Assembly (NCBI GenBank): GCA_021823905.1
Contig: JAKALX010000217.1
Span: 1-6,435 of the forward strand
From: Chloroflexota bacterium
GTDB taxonomy: Bacteria; Chloroflexota; Dehalococcoidia; Tepidiformales; Tepidiformaceae
Length of the DNA: 6,435 nucleotides
Reading direction: 5' to 3'
The notes under the pieces: generated by a model
Told to the model about the DNA's origin: nothing
Database searches by the model: none
The model's input: only the letters and a program-made list of their open reading frames with translations
Part shown: positions 1 to 5,428 of the stretch, piece by piece
How positions within the stretch are numbered: the stretch's first letter is position 1
Layout: each line of letters starts with the position of its first letter
Position numbers and translations under genes: made by a program

Positions 1-180
1 CTCGGCGACGCCGACGGTCATCCAGCGATCCGGGTACTTCTCGCCGAACTGGTAACCCATCGTCGAGACGGAGAGGTCGGCGTCGATCGCGACGACGTCG
101 ACGCCTTCCTCGGCGAGCTGGATGAGCGCCTTCGGGTAGGCTTCGCGAGTTGCGGCGGTGACCGGTGCGGCGCTGGTCAC
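1..180 (-). CDS. Transketolase, C-terminal subunit (5' part only, cut by window edge)
   Basis: This is the start of the second half of a split transketolase, the subunit carrying the pyrimidine-binding and C-terminal domains. With the upstream subunit it should transfer two-carbon units between sugar phosphates using thiamine diphosphate. Sixty codons are visible, reading out of the window in frame. The protein opens VTSAAPVTAATREAYPKALI, then has AIDADLS (residues 31-37) and ends at the window edge with TVGVAE, which matches the conserved (V/I)G(I/V)AE motif; its Glu is the conserved acid that activates the cofactor ring. The start is GTG at 180-178, overlapping the TGA stop of the upstream subunit as GTGA, so the two are translationally coupled. 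A 1-deoxyxylulose-5-phosphate synthase half is less likely, because that enzyme is normally one polypeptide and the upstream subunit is transketolase-like. Confidence 0.9.
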   Translation of the reverse strand, partial: MTSAAPVTAATREAYPKALIQLAEEGVDVVAIDADLSVSTMGYQFGEKYPDRWMTVGVAE

Positions 181-1028
181 AGGAGGCCGTCGCCGCGGGT
201 GATCTCGTCGAGCGCCTGCTTGAGCTGCTCGGCCGTCGGGGCTTTGCCGTGGAAGCCGGCGTTGTTCTCCATGAAGCTCACGCCCTTGCCCTTGATGGTG
301 TGCGCGACGACGACGCGCGGTTTGCCGTGGGGGCGTTCGGCCTCGGTCAGCGCCTGGTCGACCGCGGCCATGTCGTGGCCGTCGCATTCGATGACGTGCC
401 AGCCGAAGCCGTGCCACATCTCCTTCGGATGGACCTTCATGATCGTGTCGCCGAAGCCGTCGTTCTGGAGGCCGTTGCGATCGACGATGGCGACGATTCG
501 ATCGCCGAGGCCGAAGTGGGGGACGGCCATCGCGGCCTCCCAGACCTGGCCTTCGTTGAGCTCGCCGTCGCCCATCATCACCCAGCAGCGGTAGTCGCGC
601 CCGTCCATGCGGCCGGCCGTCGCCTGGCCGATGGCGAACGACAACCCTTGCCCGAGGGAGCCGCCGGACATCTCGATGCCGGGGGCGCTGTTCATCGACG
701 GGTGGCCCTGGAGCGGGCTGCCGAGGGTTCGGAAGCCATCGAGCAGGCCGGTGCTGAAGAAGCCGCGCTCGGCGAGGAGGCTGTAGTAGAACGGCGTGGC
801 GTGGCCTTTCGAGAGGAAGAAGCGGTCGCGGCCGGGCCACTGCGGGTTCTCGGGGTCGATTCGCAGATGGTTCCAGAAGAGGGCGACGCCAAGCTCGACG
901 GCCGAAAGCGAACCGCCGGGATGGCCGCTCTGGGCGTTGAAGACCATCTGGACGATGTGGCTGCGGATGCGCTTCGCGATGTCGCGGAGCTCATCGACGG
1001 AGAGGCGGGCGGCGGTGGCGGTGGGCAT
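177..1028 (-). CDS. Transketolase, N-terminal subunit
   Basis: A 283-residue thiamine-diphosphate (pyrophosphate-binding) domain, the usual length for the N-terminal half of split transketolases; single-chain enzymes are about 650 residues. Visible motifs in order: GHPGGS (35-40), SKGH (73-76), GGSLGQGLS (122-130), the cofactor/Mg motif GDGELNEG (153-160) continuing to VDRNG (182-186), and the HTIKGKGVSFMEN stretch (243-255). It acts in the cytoplasm in the non-oxidative pentose phosphate pathway, and needs the C-terminal subunit encoded immediately downstream (GTGA overlap). The ATG at 1028 fits the family start. No Shine-Dalgarno sequence precedes it; instead TAAACT lies 7 nt upstream, suggesting a leaderless transcript. 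All key residues I can check are present, so it appears functional. Confidence 0.95.
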   Translation of the reverse strand: MPTATAARLSVDELRDIAKRIRSHIVQMVFNAQSGHPGGSLSAVELGVALFWNHLRIDPENPQWPGRDRFFLSKGHATPFYYSLLAERGFFSTGLLDGFRTLGSPLQGHPSMNSAPGIEMSGGSLGQGLSFAIGQATAGRMDGRDYRCWVMMGDGELNEGQVWEAAMAVPHFGLGDRIVAIVDRNGLQNDGFGDTIMKVHPKEMWHGFGWHVIECDGHDMAAVDQALTEAERPHGKPRVVVAHTIKGKGVSFMENNAGFHGKAPTAEQLKQALDEITRGDGLL

Positions 1029-1035
1029 TGGGTAG

Positions 1036-1041
1036 AGTTTA
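1036..1041 (-). promoter_or_regulatory. Candidate -10 box of a leaderless promoter for the transketolase genes
   Basis: Reading on the minus strand, TAAACT is followed by 7 nt (CTACCCA) and then the ATG at 1028. A TANNNT box at this distance places transcription initiation at or next to the start codon. There is no purine-rich ribosome-binding site in between. I see no good -35 hexamer about 17 nt further upstream. Confidence 0.5.
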
Positions 1042-1151
1042 CGGCGGACCGTGGACGGGAGCGAGCGAGGAGGGAGTGGCGATTAGCGACCGCCGGCGTG
1101 TCACTGACGCTCCACGTACGGATGGACGGACAGGCAGACGAACAGAGCGGG
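1042..1151. other. Intergenic spacer, nothing convincing in it
   Basis: About 110 bp separates the end of the uncharacterised Cys-pair gene from the transketolase promoter box; both genes read on the minus strand. I looked for a terminator hairpin with a T tract and found none. The only inverted repeat noticed, GTCACTGAC near 1100, has a 1-nt centre and cannot form a hairpin. Confidence 0.5.
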
Positions 1152-1802
1152 CTAACCGGCGGAGGGATGGACGCGGGGGCGGTACCCGGCGGACAGCGCT
1201 CGGACGATCGACGGTGGCGTCAAAACCTGGGCCGTACCGGCAGGTTGGAGGGGGCGCACGGTGTCGTAGCTGCCGGGAGACCAGCGGTGGACGCGGCCGT
1301 TCCAAATGAGCCAGGCAGCGGCGTCGAGCACGACGAATGTCCCGTCCGGGAGGCCGCCGAGGCTGGCTTCGAAGGTGCGCTTCGCACGTTGTGGCGTGAG
1401 GCGCTCGGCGTGCAGCGCCGCGTCGAGCGTCGAAGTTCGGATTTTCCCAGGACCGGAAAGCTCGGGGTTCGCCTCGCTCCACGCGGCGACAAAGCGGTTG
1501 AAGTCAGACCGGCGGCAAAGCGCGCAGGGGCGGTGGCCGGCGGCGAAGGCGACCGCTTCGTCGAGGAAGAAGAGCTCGGTGTAGCGATGCGGAGCCATGA
1601 GCGGGCGGCGCTTGCCTTTGTAGTCGGTCGTGCAGGTGATCCACTGCTTCGTGGCCCAGCGGCGGCGCGTGAGCTGCTGCCGGTCGTCGTGGAAGCAACC
1701 GCCGCGGTTACCCATAAAGAGGCCGCGCTCGGGCGTGGCGATGATCTCGCCGAACGGTGTGACACGGTTCTGGAGCGGAGATGTTCGGGGAGCAATTGTC
1801 AT
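1152..1802 (-). CDS. Uncharacterised conserved protein with an Ada-like Cys pair
   Basis: A 216-residue soluble protein. It looks like a widespread bacterial family that I know only as hypothetical. Conserved-looking blocks are QNRVTPFGEI (11-20), GNRGGCFHD (31-39), RRRW (47-50), RYTELFFLDEA (73-83) and GHRPCALCRR (89-98), followed by LDAALHAERL (126-135). The GHRPCALCRR block resembles the zinc-binding segment of Ada-type DNA-repair proteins (G-x-R-P-C-x-x-C), so metal binding through Cys93, Cys96 and perhaps Cys36, His38 or Cys57 is plausible; this is inference. The C-terminal part (about 150-195) looks like a small beta domain. There is no signal peptide or membrane segment. It starts 8 bp after the MarC-like gene, so it may be the third gene of that operon, but a TATAAA box 7 nt before its ATG suggests it may also have its own leaderless promoter. 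Function unknown. Confidence 0.8.
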   Translation of the reverse strand: MTIAPRTSPLQNRVTPFGEIIATPERGLFMGNRGGCFHDDRQQLTRRRWATKQWITCTTDYKGKRRPLMAPHRYTELFFLDEAVAFAAGHRPCALCRRSDFNRFVAAWSEANPELSGPGKIRTSTLDAALHAERLTPQRAKRTFEASLGGLPDGTFVVLDAAAWLIWNGRVHRWSPGSYDTVRPLQPAGTAQVLTPPSIVRALSAGYRPRVHPSAG

Positions 1803-1809
1803 GGGGTCG

Positions 1810-1815
1810 TTTATA
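1810..1815 (-). promoter_or_regulatory. Candidate -10 box before the Cys-pair gene
   Basis: On the minus strand TATAAA precedes the ATG at 1802 by 7 nt (CGACCCC), with no Shine-Dalgarno sequence. It overlaps the TAA stop of the upstream MarC-like gene. The box departs from TATAAT at its last base, so it is weaker than the other candidates, and readthrough or translational coupling from the upstream gene is an alternative. Confidence 0.35.
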
Positions 1816-2368
1816 TGGCGCGGACGCCGCTTGTGGCCAGGCCGGCGGCGATGGCGACGAGGAACGCGCCGGTGATCCGGGCGACGGCGTCAAGCGCCGG
1901 GCGCTGGGGCCGCGCGGCGAGCAGGCCGCCGGTGACCACGACGGCAACAGCCGCCGCCGCGAAGGTGTGCCCGAATCCCTCGTCGGCGCTGTAGGACACG
2001 GCCGCGGTGAGCCCGGCGGGTCCAGCGATCAGGCCGATGGCGACCACAAATGGGGTGGAGTGCCGACCGCGGTCGTGGCCTCCGTGTGGCAACGCGCCGA
2101 ACCAGATCGCGGAAGCGCCGGCCACGGCGAGAACCACCCCGGCGGCGAGCCGGAACGATTCGGGGGCAATGTCGAGGAAGTCGAGGAGCGGCTGCGCGAG
2201 GCCGGCCGCAGCGGCATAGACCACGAGTGCGGCGGCCGCCGCGACGGCGGGGATGAGCAGGCGCCCGCGCTTGTCTTGATCAGCGTCCAGGCGGGCCATG
2301 GCAAGGCCAACGCTCGCCGGGTTAACCGCGGCGAGGAAGACGACGAGGAGGCGGGCGAATTCGGTCAT
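1811..2368 (-). CDS. MarC/UPF0056-like integral membrane protein
   Basis: A 185-residue, very hydrophobic protein with about six predicted membrane segments (roughly 4-24, 38-62, 70-92, 106-126, 133-152, 165-181). It fits the MarC (UPF0056) pattern: an NP motif in the first segment (FLAAVNPASVGLAM, 11-24), LDIAPESFRLAAGV (65-78), the diagnostic GLIAGPAGLTAAV (112-124), corresponding to the family's LLAGPGAIT, and a terminal RITGAFLVAIAAG block (164-176). MarC-family proteins have no firmly established function, and the old link to multiple antibiotic resistance did not hold up. The ATG at 2368 overlaps the TGA of the toroid gene (ATGA), so the two are coupled and probably made together. A His/Gly-rich loop (GALPHGGHDRGRH, 91-103) between segments three and four is a visible oddity. 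The family is known for about 200 residues, so this copy is slightly short. Confidence 0.7.
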   Translation of the reverse strand: MTEFARLLVVFLAAVNPASVGLAMARLDADQDKRGRLLIPAVAAAAALVVYAAAAGLAQPLLDFLDIAPESFRLAAGVVLAVAGASAIWFGALPHGGHDRGRHSTPFVVAIGLIAGPAGLTAAVSYSADEGFGHTFAAAAVAVVVTGGLLAARPQRPALDAVARITGAFLVAIAAGLATSGVRAI

Positions 2369-3558
2369 TTGCTGCTCTTTCGGGCGTCGAGGATGTCCGT
2401 GACGCGAAGGAGACCGCCGATGGCGTGCTGCTGGTCGTCCATTCGGGTGACGCCGTCGCTGAACCCGGCGCCCTGGGCGAGGCCGGGGCGCGGGTAGGAT
2501 TTCGCGCCCTCGGCCGAGACCTGGCGGTCAACGAGCATTCCCACCGAGCAAGCGGCCCTCTCGGCGATCGCATCGCGCATGTCGCGCATCCTCGGGTCTT
2601 TCGAGGCAAGCCGCCAGAGCGAATCGAGGCCTTCGACCCATGTTCCCATGCCGGCCGAGCGGGCGCGCGGGCCACGCAGACGGTTCGACCACCAGGCGTG
2701 GCGGCGGCCAGACTCGAAACGGACGAAGAAGCCGAAGCGCTCGGCGAGGGTGCGGGCGTAAGCGATGTTCGTGTCGCTCAGCGGCCAGCCGGCCATCTCG
2801 GCGAGGCCATAGGCAGCCCACTGGTCGTTCCAGGGCGGGAAGAGCTGGTGCTCGACACGGTCGCGGGAGGTTGAGAGGTAATCAGCCACGGCGCGTGACG
2901 GCGCCTCCCATTGCTCGGCTGGGAAGAGGCGGCGCATCAGGGTCAGGGCCCAGAACGCCTCGCCGGTTGCATAGGGCGAGCGCTCTACCGGGTTCGGGGC
3001 GCCCGCTGCCTCGTCCCAGGCGAGGAGGATGCTCCCGTCGGGCTGCTGCATGGCGAGGAGGAAGCCTGCAAGCTCGTGCATGAGCCCGTCGTAGCGTTGA
3101 TCGCCGGTGGCCAGGCGGCGGTGTTCGAGCCCAGCGAGCATGAGGCCGGTCCCGCCGGTTTCGATGCTGCCGTCGAAGGGATCGCGCAGCGCTGCCCAGT
3201 CTGCATGGCGATAGAGGTGGGCGACCATCCAGTCCATCGCGCGGTCGGCCGTCTGCAGGCCGCTCATATCGCCGCTGGCGGCGAGCATGTAGAGGGACAT
3301 GGCGAGGCCGGCGTGGCGCGTGGCGTTATAGGCGGACGACTCGACGTCGGTATTGGCGTTCCACTCGTAGACGAAGCTGCCGTCCGGCTGCTGAGCGCGG
3401 GCCGCCCAATCCACGGCGGCATGCACGCTATTGAGCGCGGCGGCCGAATCGACCGGCGGGCAGACCTGCGCCGGGACGAGTGTCACGCGGAGGATGCCCA
3501 GCCCGGCGACCCAGATCACGAACATCAGGACCACGCCGCGAAGCATCGCGCGAAGCAT
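2365..3558 (-). CDS. Membrane-anchored alpha/alpha-toroid protein (terpene-cyclase/glycosidase-like fold)
   Basis: A 397-residue protein if started at 3558, or 393 from the second ATG at 3546. Residues 8-28 form one hydrophobic segment (an uncleaved anchor or signal peptide), so the rest probably lies outside the cytoplasm. The body is helical repeats: QQPDGSFVYEW (56-66) recurs as QQPDGSILLAW (171-181), about 115 residues apart, like the Q-x-x-D-G-S turns of squalene-cyclase and prenyltransferase toroids. Other blocks are YNATRHAGLAMSLY (77-90), GSIETGGTGLMLAGL (130-144), SPYATGEAFWAL (194-205) and near the end RMDDQQHAIGGLLR (372-385). A sugar-acting enzyme is possible but no catalytic pair can be named with confidence. 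The DxDD motif of squalene-hopene cyclases is absent. It is the first gene of the run and overlaps the MarC-like gene by ATGA. The 3546 start is favoured by a TATGCT box 7 nt before it. Confidence 0.75.
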   Translation of the reverse strand: MLRAMLRGVVLMFVIWVAGLGILRVTLVPAQVCPPVDSAAALNSVHAAVDWAARAQQPDGSFVYEWNANTDVESSAYNATRHAGLAMSLYMLAASGDMSGLQTADRAMDWMVAHLYRHADWAALRDPFDGSIETGGTGLMLAGLEHRRLATGDQRYDGLMHELAGFLLAMQQPDGSILLAWDEAAGAPNPVERSPYATGEAFWALTLMRRLFPAEQWEAPSRAVADYLSTSRDRVEHQLFPPWNDQWAAYGLAEMAGWPLSDTNIAYARTLAERFGFFVRFESGRRHAWWSNRLRGPRARSAGMGTWVEGLDSLWRLASKDPRMRDMRDAIAERAACSVGMLVDRQVSAEGAKSYPRPGLAQGAGFSDGVTRMDDQQHAIGGLLRVTDILDARKSSK

Positions 3559-3559
3559 A
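3554..3559 (-). promoter_or_regulatory. Candidate -10 box placing the toroid gene start at 3546
   Basis: On the minus strand TATGCT is followed by 7 nt (TCGCGCG) and then the second in-frame ATG (3546-3544). The box includes the first ATG at 3558, so if it is a real -10 element the longer form cannot be translated from this transcript. No Shine-Dalgarno sequence stands before either ATG. Confidence 0.45.
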
Positions 3560-3638
3560 CGCGGCTGGTGGCCGGAGAGGCAGCGGCAACGTACTAACCG
3601 CCGCTTACCATTCGTAACCGCAAACTGGGAAGCTCAAC

Positions 3639-3646
3639 GGGAGAGG
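3639..3646 (+). promoter_or_regulatory. Shine-Dalgarno site of the YceI-domain gene
   Basis: GGGAGAGG ends 8 nt before the ATG at 3655. It decides for this ATG over the in-frame TTG at 3652, which would sit only 5 nt away. It is the clearest Shine-Dalgarno sequence in the window, in contrast with the leaderless-looking genes. Confidence 0.6.
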
Positions 3647-3654
3647 ACTGCTTG

Positions 3655-4386
3655 ATGTTTTTGGTGAAGTTTCTTCTCGGCGGCCTGCTTGGCCGGCTCG
3701 TTACGCTCGTCTTGCTGGTCGCGATCGTGGGCGCCGGCGGCTGGTGGTTCTTCATCCGGGAGGACCATTCGCTGGCAACGAACGCCCCGGCCATCCCCGA
3801 CAGCGTGAAGAGCGGCGCAGCGCCAGGCGGCGGCAACGGCGGCGCCACCGGCAAGGCCGTCTACACGATCGTGGCGGACCAGTCGGAGGCTGCCTACTTC
3901 GCCGGGGAGAAGCTGGCGCGCCTGTCGCTTCCCTCGACGGCGAAGGGGACGACGAAGGAGATCACGGGCAGCTTCGCGCTCACGAAGGATGGGTTGGACC
4001 CATCGGCCACGACCGCGTTCACGGTGGGGCTGAAGAGTCTGAAGAGCGACGAAAGCCAGCGCGATCGCCGGGTGCAGGGCGCACTGCAGACCAGCCAATT
4101 CCCCACGGCGGTGTTCACCGCGGCGAAGCTCACCGGTTTGCCGGCGGACTTCCCGGCCGGGCAAGATGTCCCGCTGCAACTTTCCGGAACCCTGGACCTC
4201 CACGGTGTGAAGAAGGACGTGACCTGGGACGTGAAGGCGCGCAAGGACGGCGCGGGATTCTCCGCGCTGGCGACGCTGAAGATCCAGTTCTCGGACTTCG
4301 GCATCACGAAGCCGGACCTGGCGGGCTTCGTCACGGTCAACAGTGACGTGACCTTGCAAGTGCAGATCGTGGCCCAGGCGGGGTAG
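3655..4386 (+). CDS. Membrane-anchored YceI-domain protein
   Basis: A 243-residue protein. Residues 5-34 form one N-terminal membrane anchor ending WWFFIRE, followed by a flexible Gly/Ala linker (about 45-66, with PGGGNGGATG) and a YceI domain (about 68-241). YceI domains are lipocalin-like beta-barrels that bind isoprenoid or other lipid chains; with this anchor the domain should face the outside of the membrane. Family features seen: the opening YTIVADQSEAAYFAGEKL (70-87), GLKSLKSDESQRDRRV (125-140), the TSQFPTAVFT block (146-155), LSGTLDLHGVKKDVTWDV (176-193) and the terminal FSDFGITKP plus VNSDVTLQV (212-220, 228-236). The start is ATG 3655, with GGGAGAGG upstream. It stands divergent from the toroid gene across 96 bp. 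Ligand unknown; oxidative or acid-stress roles known for some relatives cannot be assumed here. Confidence 0.88.
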   Translation: MFLVKFLLGGLLGRLVTLVLLVAIVGAGGWWFFIREDHSLATNAPAIPDSVKSGAAPGGGNGGATGKAVYTIVADQSEAAYFAGEKLARLSLPSTAKGTTKEITGSFALTKDGLDPSATTAFTVGLKSLKSDESQRDRRVQGALQTSQFPTAVFTAAKLTGLPADFPAGQDVPLQLSGTLDLHGVKKDVTWDVKARKDGAGFSALATLKIQFSDFGITKPDLAGFVTVNSDVTLQVQIVAQAG

Positions 4387-4433
4387 CGCGGCTCAGGAAC
4401 ACCGCCGGGCAGCGCCGCACATCCAGTCCGACG

Positions 4434-4439
4434 TACGCT
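4434..4439 (+). promoter_or_regulatory. Candidate -10 box of a leaderless promoter for the glycosylase gene
   Basis: TACGCT is followed by 6 nt (TACCTG) and the ATG at 4446, with no ribosome-binding site in between. It lies in the 59-bp gap after the YceI gene, suggesting independent transcription. No recognisable -35 hexamer lies 16-18 nt upstream, and no terminator with a T tract was found in the gap. Confidence 0.45.
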
Positions 4440-4445
4440 TACCTG

Positions 4446-5051
4446 ATGGAGAGGCTGTTCGACGAGGCGCGCGAGTGTCGCCGGTGTCCCGCGGTATGCG
4501 CCGGGAGTGCCGTGCTGGGACCGGCCAACGGACCTGCGCCCGCAGACGTCATGTTTGTTGGCGAGGCGCCCGGGAGGTTAGGCGCCGCGCGGACGGGCGT
4601 GCCGTTCCAGGGCGACGAATCGGGCCGCCGGTTTGAAGCGCTCCTTGACGCCGCCACGCTTCGGCGCGACGAGGTGTTCGTGACGAACGCGGTTTTGTGC
4701 ACGCCGCTGGACGCGATCGGGCGCAACCGGCGACCAACCGTAGGGGAGATCAACTCTTGCGGCGGGTACCTGGTGGGCACGATCGAAGCGGTGAATCCAC
4801 GGTTGGTCGTGGCTCTCGGGTTGGTCGCGCTGTCAGCGCTGGCAACGATCGAGCCGCACGGCTTGGTGCTGCGCGATCACGCCGGGACAACTGTGACCTG
4901 GAATAGGCGCACGCTCGTCGCGCTCTACCATCCTTCGCGTCAGGCCGAGTTACACCGCGACTGGCAAGCGCAGTTGGCTGACTGGCGCCGTGTCTTTGCG
5001 GGCGAAGGGCGTCACTCGTCGATGACGACGTTCCAGTCGCGGATGCGATAG
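4446..5051 (+). CDS. Uracil-DNA glycosylase superfamily protein (family 4-like, Fe-S)
   Basis: A 201-residue cytoplasmic protein expected to remove uracil or another damaged base from DNA as the first step of base excision repair. Four cysteines at 11, 14, 85 and 105 match the CxxC...C...C pattern that holds the [4Fe-4S] cluster in family 4 enzymes; Cys18 is extra. Motif A is GEAPG (39-43), followed by RTGVPFQGDESG (49-60) with Phe54 in the position that stacks on the base. TNAVLCTP (80-87) resembles the family's TNAVKCRP, and motif B is YHPSRQA (161-167). The RTG-x-PF-x-GD-x-SG part is more like family 5 enzymes, so the subfamily and true substrate are open. The last 13 or so residues are encoded opposite the 3' end of the convergent YCII gene and are probably not conserved. 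Start ATG 4446, at a leaderless-looking site. Confidence 0.85.
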   Translation: MERLFDEARECRRCPAVCAGSAVLGPANGPAPADVMFVGEAPGRLGAARTGVPFQGDESGRRFEALLDAATLRRDEVFVTNAVLCTPLDAIGRNRRPTVGEINSCGGYLVGTIEAVNPRLVVALGLVALSALATIEPHGLVLRDHAGTTVTWNRRTLVALYHPSRQAELHRDWQAQLADWRRVFAGEGRHSSMTTFQSRMR

Positions 5052-5392
5052 CTCGAAACGACCCCGTTCGCGACGTAGGGGTCGCGCTCGACGAAGCGCT
5101 CGGCAGTTGCGCGGTCGCTAAAGACGATAGCCGCGCCGTCGAGCGGATCGGCATAGGCGCCGGCGAGGCGCAGCTTCCCTGCCTCGTGGAGCTCGGTGAG
5201 CATGGCGAGGTGGGCCGGGCGGTGTGGCGCACGCCGCTCGGCGGCGTCGGGGACGTAGTCATAGAAGAGAATCGCGAGCGTGGCGCACCCCCAGCGGCGA
5301 ATGGTCCCGTCGAGCGGGCGTGGGTGATTGTAACCGGGGACCGGCCGGTTGCACGGGCGGAACGCTGTTCGCGTGTTTGACACAGAGGCCAT
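5012..5392 (-). CDS. YCII-domain protein with uncertain start
   Basis: The conserved domain covers roughly residues 39-126 of the longest reading, from LAILFYDYVPDAAERRAPHR through HLAML, GAYADPLDGAAIVF (78-91) and ERDPYVANGVV (102-112) to WNVVIDE at the end. YCII (YciI-like) proteins are small ferredoxin-like dimers; His61 and Asp104 fit the conserved His-Asp pair proposed as an active site, though the reaction is unknown for most members. Relatives usually begin within a few residues of the ILFYDY strand. Here the only in-frame ATG upstream is 5392 (a GTG lies at 5383), which adds a 38-residue extension unlike the family (Arg/Pro-rich). No ATG, GTG or TTG lies between 5383 and the start of the domain; the next ATG is residue 64, inside the domain. 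The 3' end overlaps the glycosylase gene by 40 bp tail to tail. Confidence 0.75.
   Translation of the reverse strand: MASVSNTRTAFRPCNRPVPGYNHPRPLDGTIRRWGCATLAILFYDYVPDAAERRAPHRPAHLAMLTELHEAGKLRLAGAYADPLDGAAIVFSDRATAERFVERDPYVANGVVSSYRIRDWNVVIDE
5327..5332 (-). promoter_or_regulatory. Candidate -10 box inside the extended YCII reading frame
   Basis: TACAAT on the minus strand is a 5-of-6 match to TATAAT and lies within the doubtful 5' extension of the YCII gene. Initiation about 7 nt downstream (near 5320) would exclude the ATG at 5392 and leave only rare start codons such as ATT at 5302-5300. The -35 region is poor (GTGCAA at best), so this is a weak call. Confidence 0.25.
5377..5382 (+). 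promoter_or_regulatory. Perfect TTGACA hexamer upstream of the RodZ-like gene
   Basis: TTGACA lies 46 nt before the TTG start at 5429. The best -10-like hexamer after it is TATGTT at 5397-5402, only 14 nt away, shorter than the usual 16-18. It may be the -35 element for the RodZ-like gene, but the spacing makes this uncertain. Confidence 0.25.
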
Positions 5393-5428
5393 ACCTTATG
5401 TTCCGATCATCGGCGACAGGGGTCCTTC

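Noticed and set aside
1090..1125. Possible hairpin around GTCACTGAC
   Set aside because: The inverted repeat has a 1-nt centre, the flanking CGTG/CACG pairing is only four bases and no T tract follows, so it is not a terminator or riboswitch.
165..1994. Long plus-strand open frame of 609 codons
   Set aside because: It runs antisense across the transketolase, the Cys-pair gene and part of the MarC-like gene, all supported by motifs. Its composition (Ala/Arg/Gly/Val/Glu-rich, no domain) is typical of an antisense frame in GC-rich DNA.
1781..2497. Plus-strand open frame of 238 codons
   Set aside because: Antisense to the MarC-like gene; low-complexity Gly/Arg/Glu composition and no recognisable motif.
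2911..3597. Plus-strand open frame of 228 codons
   Set aside because: Antisense to the toroid gene, whose repeats and anchor are clear; no motif of its own.
3634..4359. Minus-strand open frame of 241 codons
   Set aside because: Mirror of the YceI-domain gene, Arg-rich and without motifs; the plus strand has the Shine-Dalgarno and the YceI blocks.
4387..4433. Possible terminator between YceI and glycosylase genes (GCGGC...GCCGC)
   Set aside because: The arms are short, the loop is long and no T run follows in either direction.
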